Shown in pieces: positions 58,563 through 64,000 of a DNA stretch of 64,000 nt. Every line of letters begins with the position of its first letter. Position 1 is the first letter of the stretch. The notes beneath the pieces are model-generated. The model was given only the letters and a program-made list of their open reading frames with translations. It was not told the DNA's origin and made no database searches. The stretch lies in assembly GCA_964528425.1 (NCBI GenBank), contig CAZGTD010000008.1:1-64000 (forward strand). Direction: 5' to 3'. The translations under genes were made by a program, and so were the position numbers. Source of the DNA: UBA3263 sp964528425 (GTDB lineage: Bacteria > Bacteroidota > Bacteroidia > Bacteroidales > Muribaculaceae).

Positions 58563-61514
58563 TTAATTTATGCGCATTTTTTCTGTACGACCCTTGGAGT
58601 CCCTGACTATATATAGTCCGGGAGTTAGAAGGCGCTTAAGTTCGCTGCGATATGCCTCCTTGACTTTAACTCCATCAATTGTATAGACCGAACAGAACCC
58701 TTCAGGGTTAGCGTTAATTTCTGAAATTGAATTATCAACATGCGGAATTATCTTAAGTTTGCCCGAAGCATTGGCAGGTAATAGAAGTTGTCCGTCAACA
58801 ACGTCTGCGGTAACATCTTCGTTATTATACATAACCTTGTCGTAATCCTTATCTTTCTGACCAAAAATAAAGAAACGATTACCTTTTGAGTCCTTACCCC
58901 CGTATGACTGAATAACTGCATTGTCAAAAACTTTTGCAAAGTGCTTACCACTCAGTAATTCTAAAGATTGCTCCTTTATGGCATTGATTCTTCGTGCACG
59001 ACTTTGCTGACTTTCTCCCGGAATAACGGTGTGCTCAAGCTGGTCGTTTTCAAGTTGTTCATTCTGAGCCATCTCCTCATAGTTCTCTTCCGGAACTACT
59101 GTCACTTCAATTCCGTCCGGTACATCTACATCGAGCGATACTTCGAAGTTACCGAATTTTCCCCACTGAGCAGCATTAACATAAAAGAAAATTGAAGAAG
59201 AAGGTACCGTTAATGTTGCTTTCTGCGTCTGAACACCATAAAATGAGCTTGATGTTGTTGAAGGCGGTCGAATGGCTGCGCATGAAATAAACCTGAGATG
59301 AGAGCTCTCCGTGAATAAATTGTTACCAAGTTTTTTGGTTGTCGTCGGAAAACTGACTGTTATAAGATCTCTACACTCATCACATAAGCTATTTGCAACA
59401 TCAGTTAAACCCTCTTCAAATGATAACGATTTAATCGGAAAACCCATAAAGGCGCATGGTTCAACCGTAGTTAGCTTGGCCGGTAACGAGAGTGTGCGTA
59501 TGCAGGTCTGCGTGAAATTCACCGGACCAAGACTCTTTAAGTTCTGAGGAAGAAGAACCGTTCTCAAGTTTGTATCCCGGCTAAACATTCCTGCTATTTT
59601 CTCTACTTTTGTTTTACTTAAATCCACGTATTCCAGCCCTGCACACCAGGTAAATACCATATCTAGGCTATGATCATCTGGAGCTCGCCCAACTAAGTTT
59701 GGTCCGGCTGTGATGCTACGTAAGGAGGAACACCAAGTGAATGCTTCATCACCTAAGAATTCCAGATGTTCGGGAAGTTCGGTGATGCTTAATAAAGAGC
59801 AGCCATGAAATGCATCTTCTCCAATTGAACGCAATGAAGCCGGCAACTTATCAAGGTTTAATGATTGGCACTGAAAAAAGGCTTTGTCGCCTATGGTTTC
59901 TATTGACTCCGGAAGAATTATATCATGCATCCTGTATTTTCGCATAAAACATCCTGCCGGGATTTCAGTCAGCCCCGTTGTTTCATAAAGATTAAGATAA
60001 GTCAATGAACCCATGGCTTCTGCTACAAATTTGAGGTCGTCCTGTGTCATTGGACCGGAAATACTAAGTGAATAGATTTCATTGGCCGGCATGGAGAACA
60101 AACGCTCTAACGTTTCGCTCAGGCTTCGTTTTCCGTCCAAAGTAACAGCAACCGAGCCCGACTTGTCACCAATAATATTTAGAGTTCCCCAATAAGGATG
60201 ATTTAAATATTTTTCTACAGACTCTTCAGGAACCACAACCATCATGTTATGGCCATATTGAGCAGGAATATTATGAACTAAATAAGGTGGTTCCATAGCG
60301 TGAATACGGTATACTGAACTTTTCAAAGCCCCATCATCGTCGTAATCGAACTTCGACATCTTATAATTTCCCAGATATTTAATATCACCTATTTCAACAT
60401 AACGTCCGGCACTTGATGAGGGAAGAAAAATCCGTTCAGGAACTGATTTTACGTTATCTCCAATTTTTACTGACGCGATGCAAATTCCAAATGCAGTTTC
60501 ATTTATATCATAAACAGTAGAAGGAAGTATAAGTTCAATATATGGCCAACCAATATTGTTAGAACAAAATGCACGTTCTCCAATTCCAATTAGGCCCTCA
60601 GGTAGAAACACAGAGGCTAAAAAATCATTTCCCCAGAATGCTGAGTCCGGAATGTTTTTTAACTGCACACACTTGCTCAAATCAACAATCGAAATTGGGG
60701 CGCTCATAAAACACCTGGTTCCGAGTTCTTTAAGAGTAGACGGTAATTCAAGTTTTTCAAGTCCGCCTTTAGGACGAATACCACTTATCGAGAAGTATTC
60801 GTCAGGAACACCATCTACATAATATTCATGGTAACTGTATCCTTTAAATGCTTCACGGCCTATAACTTCTAATCCCTCCGGAAAAAAAATATTATTCAGC
60901 GATGTGGTTTCATAAAAGGCCAAATCTTCAATAATTTTTATCGTTAGAGGCAAGAATACTTCCTCCAATTTTTCATCCTTATAAAACGTTTGTGCCTTTA
61001 TCTCCGTAATAGGGGCATTTTGCATGACTATGCGCCTAAGATGTGACATTTCAGCGAATGCTCCGGCACCAATCTCGTATACAGAATCGGGAATATCAAT
61101 TTTTTCTATTGCAGAAGCACCGCGGAAGCAGTTATAGCCGATAGTTTCAAGGCCCTCCGGTAGCGCGGTGAACGATAAATTAGAGCAATTACAGAATGCT
61201 TCATCGCCAATGTCTGTCAGAGTAGAAGGAAAGGCGATAAAGTATAGCTCTTGATTTTGACTGAACGCCCTGTGATTTATTTGAGTAACAACATAAGTCT
61301 GACCCTCAAAAACAACCTCATCCGGACAATAAAGAAAATCTTCTGCTCCTTCCGCAAATCCGGCTATACCTACGGTTTTCGTGTCCGGATCAAGAACTTG
61401 ATAAATAACCTTATCTTCATGGCTTAGGAAGTACACATCTGTCCCATTGGTATAAGCGGCATGAACCCCAATAGAGAGCTGAAGTATAAATAAAAAAAGT
61501 AATAGTTTTTTCAT
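58563..61514 (-). CDS. BspA-like leucine-rich repeat surface protein, copy 1
   Basis: A 983-aa exported protein with signal peptide (KKLLLFLFILQLSIGVHA). The order of parts is the same as in the following paralogue: a short beta N-terminal domain, LRR_5 array (LPEGLETIGYNCFRG and similar), an interruption (~400-460), a second array, acidic linker (EENYEEMAQNEQLENDQLEH), GKHFAKVF...GNRFFIFGQKDKDYDKVMYN, and a C-terminal domain ending GLYIVRDSKGRTEKMRIN. The two genes arose by tandem duplication with substantial divergence. Its start overlaps the 148-aa gene by 4 bp, so all three are likely translated from one mRNA. Confidence 0.85.
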   Translation of the reverse strand: MKKLLLFLFILQLSIGVHAAYTNGTDVYFLSHEDKVIYQVLDPDTKTVGIAGFAEGAEDFLYCPDEVVFEGQTYVVTQINHRAFSQNQELYFIAFPSTLTDIGDEAFCNCSNLSFTALPEGLETIGYNCFRGASAIEKIDIPDSVYEIGAGAFAEMSHLRRIVMQNAPITEIKAQTFYKDEKLEEVFLPLTIKIIEDLAFYETTSLNNIFFPEGLEVIGREAFKGYSYHEYYVDGVPDEYFSISGIRPKGGLEKLELPSTLKELGTRCFMSAPISIVDLSKCVQLKNIPDSAFWGNDFLASVFLPEGLIGIGERAFCSNNIGWPYIELILPSTVYDINETAFGICIASVKIGDNVKSVPERIFLPSSSAGRYVEIGDIKYLGNYKMSKFDYDDDGALKSSVYRIHAMEPPYLVHNIPAQYGHNMMVVVPEESVEKYLNHPYWGTLNIIGDKSGSVAVTLDGKRSLSETLERLFSMPANEIYSLSISGPMTQDDLKFVAEAMGSLTYLNLYETTGLTEIPAGCFMRKYRMHDIILPESIETIGDKAFFQCQSLNLDKLPASLRSIGEDAFHGCSLLSITELPEHLEFLGDEAFTWCSSLRSITAGPNLVGRAPDDHSLDMVFTWCAGLEYVDLSKTKVEKIAGMFSRDTNLRTVLLPQNLKSLGPVNFTQTCIRTLSLPAKLTTVEPCAFMGFPIKSLSFEEGLTDVANSLCDECRDLITVSFPTTTKKLGNNLFTESSHLRFISCAAIRPPSTTSSSFYGVQTQKATLTVPSSSIFFYVNAAQWGKFGNFEVSLDVDVPDGIEVTVVPEENYEEMAQNEQLENDQLEHTVIPGESQQSRARRINAIKEQSLELLSGKHFAKVFDNAVIQSYGGKDSKGNRFFIFGQKDKDYDKVMYNNEDVTADVVDGQLLLPANASGKLKIIPHVDNSISEINANPEGFCSVYTIDGVKVKEAYRSELKRLLTPGLYIVRDSKGRTEKMRIN

Positions 61515-61957
61515 ATTTTTGATTGGTTTATTTTTAGGATTTTAGTGTCGGGGAGATAGGCTTGGAGATAACCGGGTATGGCGCGGCAGCGGCAAATAAT
61601 TGTCCTGTCACTAAAGGGAGTTGCTTCTTTTCGGCTCAATAGGCCGCGAATCAGTTGCCGAAGATTCAGGGCCTGGACACCGACTTTATCGACATTGTCG
61701 AGCAAAATAATCGAATCGGTGCAGTTGCTTATATCCAGATAGAATTGCATGAAATCTTTGTCATCAACATTGGTTACATCGATTATACAAATCCCGGGTA
61801 GGAGCAAGTTAAGTTGCCCGCCGCTGTCGGAGTCGTCAACAATCAATACCCGCCGGTCTGTGGAAGCAAGAATTTTTTGAACGAGTTCTGTATAACGGCG
61901 CTCTTTCTCAACAGCATCATCGAGTTGGTCGTCTAAGTCATTACCTAATATTGACAT
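61511..61957 (-). CDS. Uncharacterised 148-aa protein, possible degenerate P-loop NTPase
   Basis: Not recognised as a named family. After a short charged helix (1-30) comes RRVLIVDDSDSGGQLNLLL, which has the strand-loop-helix pattern of a Walker A region but no GK(S/T). CTDSIILLDNVDKV resembles a Walker B strand, and FSDRTIICRCRAIPGYLQAYL resembles a sensor-1/arginine region of AAA/STAND proteins. This reading is inference. There is no signal peptide, so it is cytosolic. It is the first gene before two secreted LRR proteins, overlapping the first by 4 bp, and follows a structured ~180-nt leader. Confidence 0.6.
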   Translation of the reverse strand: MSILGNDLDDQLDDAVEKERRYTELVQKILASTDRRVLIVDDSDSGGQLNLLLPGICIIDVTNVDDKDFMQFYLDISNCTDSIILLDNVDKVGVQALNLRQLIRGLLSRKEATPFSDRTIICRCRAIPGYLQAYLPDTKILKINQSKI

Positions 61958-61998
61958 ACAGTTAAAATTATGAGTATTGAAAGGTTAGGAAATGAGAA

Positions 61999-62050
61999 AA
62001 GCCCAAGCGGACCGTAGGCACGGTACGTTTGGACATAAAAGGTTGGGCTT
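61999..62050 (-). promoter_or_regulatory. Structured leader of the LRR operon
   Basis: Outer arms AAGCCCAA (minus 62050-62043) and TTGGGCTT (62006-61999) pair over 8 bp, followed on the minus strand by TTCTC; an inner hairpin ACCGT/ACGGT lies at 62011-62024. Together with the T-rich sequence after the stem it could be an attenuator or protein/ligand-binding leader. No known riboswitch class was recognised. Confidence 0.45.
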
Positions 62051-62145
62051 AGCCGGCGATGCGGTTAAACTATTTAAACAATTGATATTTAGCGATATAC
62101 CTGGGGGGGTAAAATTTGCATGGCAGATTGCTGGGTTCTGGGATG

Positions 62146-62176
62146 CAAATTTACGAAGTTTCGGCGGAGAGTGAAA
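62146..62176 (-). promoter_or_regulatory. Promoter of the LRR operon
   Basis: On the minus strand TTTC (62173-62176) and TAAATTTG (62146-62153) are 19 nt apart. The -7 box is exact and the -33 box deviates in one base. It lies ~190 nt before the 148-aa gene. Confidence 0.6.
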
Positions 62177-62219
62177 GCGCGGCGTGTAAGAGATTTTTTG
62201 ACAGTAGTGTTAAAAAATT

Positions 62220-62248
62220 ACCCTCGGGGCCATGGGGCACCCGAGGGT
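62220..62248 (-). terminator. Rho-independent terminator of the nuo operon
   Basis: On the minus strand a 9-bp GC-rich stem ACCCTCGGG/CCCGAGGGT with an 11-nt loop is followed by AATTTTTTAA. It lies about 50 nt after the nuoN stop. Confidence 0.9.
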
Positions 62249-62298
62249 CGGTTGGTTATGAGGGGGGTTGTTGAAACGTTGTGGAGGGGAGGGAGCGC

Positions 62299-63768
62299 TT
62301 ATCCGGCAATTGCGGAGAGGAGGCCGGAGTTCTGACAGAGGGTCAGAATCGAGTTGTAGAAGCAACTAACCAGGCCGAGAGCAATGATGCCGGCGGTGGT
62401 GAGCCACATTGCCACGCGGTCGCTGGCGGGGCTGCGGAAGGTTTCAATCAGCGGCTCGTCGGTTGATAGGAACATCGACTTAACAACCATCAGATAGTAG
62501 TAGAGCGAAATGATGGTGTTGATAAGGGCGATGAGCACCAGAACGTAGAGGGCAGCGGAGGTGGTGCCGCTGAGGGCGCCGGTGAAGATGAAGAACTTGG
62601 AGAAGAAGCCGGCGAAAGGCGGAATACCTGCGAGCGAGAACATGGCGAGCATCATAACGAAGGCCAGATGAGGATTCGACTTGTAGAGGTTGCGGTAGTC
62701 GCTCATGTCGAGCTTGCCGGTTTTGTTTTCAATAACCTGAATAACGCCGAAGGCGGCGAGGTTAGAGAAGATGTAGACCAGAATGTAGAACATCAGAGCG
62801 GCCATGCCCATAACGTTGTTGCCCACGATGCCGAGCATAATGTAGCCGGCCTGCGAGATTGACGAGAAGGCGAGGAAGCGCTTCATGTTGTTCTGGCGCA
62901 GGGCAAAAAGGTTACCAACGGTGATTGTAAGGATAATCAGGCCGTAGAGCATCCATTCCCACACCTGGCTGTAGACCGCGCCGAAGCACTGAACCAGAAT
63001 TACGAGGAAAGCGAATGCGGCGGCGCCTTTGGAGATTACGCTCAGGTAGGAGGTTACGGGAGTGGGAGCACCCTGGTAAACGTCGGCGGTCCAGAGGTGG
63101 AAGGGCACGAGCGACAGCTTGAAGCCAACGCCGGCAATTACGAAGGCGAGGGCCACGATGAGAAGCACCGAGGTGTCTGATAAAGCAACCGAGGTTGCAA
63201 TGCCGTCGAAATAGAGGGTGCCGCAGAGCATATAAACATAGCTGATACCCATCATGAAGATCGCGCTGGAGAATACGGCGGTGAGGATGTATTTAATAGC
63301 GGCTTCATGGCTTTCGTATTTGTTTTTCTCGAAAGCAACCATAGCGGCCAGCGGGAGCGAGGCGCTTTCAAGACCAATTACGAAGAGCAGGAAGTGGCGG
63401 GCCGAAATCATCAGATACATGCCGAAGAGCGTTACGAGCAGCAGCTCGTAGAACTCGCCGCGGCGGGGCAGCTGAACTTCGGAGTTATTCCAGCTCCACG
63501 ACTGATAGAGGATGATAAATACGCCTACGTTGAGGATATTCTTGATGCAGCAGATAACGGGCGAGGTTACATACATGCCGTTGAAAGCCGAGGCGGTTTC
63601 GCAGAAGGCAAAGCTGCACACCGTGTAGAAGCCGAAAAGGAGGACAGTAATCCCCGACAGGAAGTTTAGCGCTTTTTTGGGCGCGAAGGTGTCGTAGAGG
63701 AACACCACCAGGAAAATCGCAATCAGGGCGATTTCCTGTTTCATGACTAAGAACTGTGAGTAATCCAT
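62299..63768 (-). CDS. nuoN: NADH-quinone oxidoreductase subunit N
   Basis: A 489-aa polytopic inner-membrane subunit of complex I, one of the antiporter-like proton-pumping subunits. About 13-14 hydrophobic helices are visible. The conserved blocks VGFKLSLVPFHLWTADVYQG, ISQAGYIMLG and LAGIPPFAGFFSKFFIF are typical, with conserved lysines in TM regions. It follows nuoM by 29 nt and is the last gene of the nuo operon. Confidence 0.95.
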   Translation of the reverse strand: MDYSQFLVMKQEIALIAIFLVVFLYDTFAPKKALNFLSGITVLLFGFYTVCSFAFCETASAFNGMYVTSPVICCIKNILNVGVFIILYQSWSWNNSEVQLPRRGEFYELLLVTLFGMYLMISARHFLLFVIGLESASLPLAAMVAFEKNKYESHEAAIKYILTAVFSSAIFMMGISYVYMLCGTLYFDGIATSVALSDTSVLLIVALAFVIAGVGFKLSLVPFHLWTADVYQGAPTPVTSYLSVISKGAAAFAFLVILVQCFGAVYSQVWEWMLYGLIILTITVGNLFALRQNNMKRFLAFSSISQAGYIMLGIVGNNVMGMAALMFYILVYIFSNLAAFGVIQVIENKTGKLDMSDYRNLYKSNPHLAFVMMLAMFSLAGIPPFAGFFSKFFIFTGALSGTTSAALYVLVLIALINTIISLYYYLMVVKSMFLSTDEPLIETFRSPASDRVAMWLTTAGIIALGLVSCFYNSILTLCQNSGLLSAIAG

Positions 63769-63797
63769 TGGTTTGAGTTTTCTGAATTAAGAGGGAA

Positions 63798-64000
63798 TTA
63801 CATGCCGATAACTTTAAAGATCTTATCGGTGAAGGTGGGGCTGATGAGCGCTTCGAAGAAGTTGGGCAGACAGCCGATGGCTGCAACGCAGATAATCAGC
63901 GTAACGGTCGAGGTGCGTTCCCACCAGGTGGCGTCGGTCAGCGAAAGGTGGTGTTCGTCGTAAACCGGGCCGAGCAGCAGCTTGCCGACAACGCGCAGGA
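63798..64000 (-). CDS. nuoM: NADH-quinone oxidoreductase subunit M, C-terminal fragment
   Basis: The last ~66 residues of an antiporter-like complex I subunit; the gene continues beyond the window. On the minus strand the frame reads VVGKLLLGPVYDEHHLSLTD near the edge, then TVTLIICVAAIGCLPNFFEA (a final membrane helix) and ends KIFKVIGM before TAA. The gene order M then N agrees with the usual nuo operon, which supports NuoM over NuoL. Confidence 0.88.
   Translation of the reverse strand, partial: LRVVGKLLLGPVYDEHHLSLTDATWWERTSTVTLIICVAAIGCLPNFFEALISPTFTDKIFKVIGM

Larger units (their letters stand above)
61958..62298. other. 341-bp intergenic region between nuoN and the LRR operon
   Basis: It contains, from right to left on the minus strand, the nuo operon terminator, a promoter and a leader of about 180 nt with a long stem-loop. 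A run of seven G lies at 62103-62109. No convincing open frame was found. Confidence 0.6.

Noticed and set aside
62103..62109. Run of seven G as a possible phase-variable tract before the LRR operon
   Set aside because: It is in the leader rather than in the promoter spacer or a coding frame, and is short; no evidence for phase variation.
1..64000. Search by eye for tRNA, rRNA, CRISPR arrays, transposases and phage genes
   Set aside because: Intergenic spaces are mostly too short and no cloverleaf, regular direct-repeat array or transposase motif was recognised; a tRNA scanner and IS search would be needed to exclude them fully.

Overview
The window looks like a chromosomal segment of a gut Bacteroidales bacterium, most likely Muribaculaceae or a close relative (family placement is inference). 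Supporting signs are promoters of the Bacteroidetes type (TTTG/TTG, 19-20 nt, TAnnTTTG), few Shine-Dalgarno sites, the trpBEGDCFA gene order, a serine-type sulfatase, secreted glycan hydrolases, DUF5686, head-GIN and BspA-like LRR proteins, and AAA/DUF4143 ATPases. It is gene dense, with about 50 protein genes. No tRNA, rRNA, CRISPR array or insertion sequence was recognised.

Layout. (1) 1-10.9 kb, plus strand: the end of acetate kinase and a strong hairpin, then a tight run ddh, surE, polyprenyl synthase, GH13, plsC, speA, truA, DUF5686 and CYTH. (2) 10.8-12.1 kb: a single AAA/DUF4143 ATPase gene whose promoter -7 box lies inside a 33-nt near-palindrome. (3) 25.65-12.2 kb, minus strand: secreted GH95 fucosidase, secreted GH2 beta-galactosidase, BadF-type sugar kinase, serB, mscL, murI, dusB and a head-GIN protein. 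The first three look like a host-glycan salvage unit. (4) 25.8-37 kb, plus strand: a membrane-anchored coiled-coil protein, an MgtC-like protein and a CPA2 antiporter; then GH20 hexosaminidase, mtaB and a GT2 glycosyltransferase; sodB; a GtrA-like protein overlapping a sulfatase. A 0.4-kb stretch with no convincing gene and a 44-nt palindrome follow. (5) 43.75-37.4 kb, minus strand: gltX, an argC homologue lacking its catalytic cysteine, lysS, gpsA, pgi. (6) 43.86-50.5 kb, plus strand: the complete tryptophan operon trpBEGDCFA and an MGMT-family gene. Its start codon lies 7 nt from the promoter -7 box, so the transcript should be nearly leaderless. (7) 55.4-50.5 kb, minus strand: a second AAA/DUF4143 ATPase bracketed by 32-bp inverted repeats, ppdK, and a CAT-like acetyltransferase. 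(8) 62-55.7 kb, minus strand: a likely operon with a structured leader, a 148-aa protein resembling a P-loop NTPase without its lysine, and two large tandem paralogous BspA-like LRR surface proteins, ended by a UUCG-capped terminator. (9) 62.2-64 kb, minus strand: nuoN and the end of nuoM.

The secreted hydrolases (GH95, GH2, GH20, sulfatase) and the cytoplasmic sugar kinase fit mucin-type or milk-type glycan breakdown. The rest is mainly housekeeping: amino-acid synthesis, tRNA charging and modification, envelope precursors and energy metabolism. The least explained parts are the LRR/pseudo-NTPase operon, the two DUF4143 ATPases with repeat-decorated promoters, and the cysteine-less ArgC homologue.
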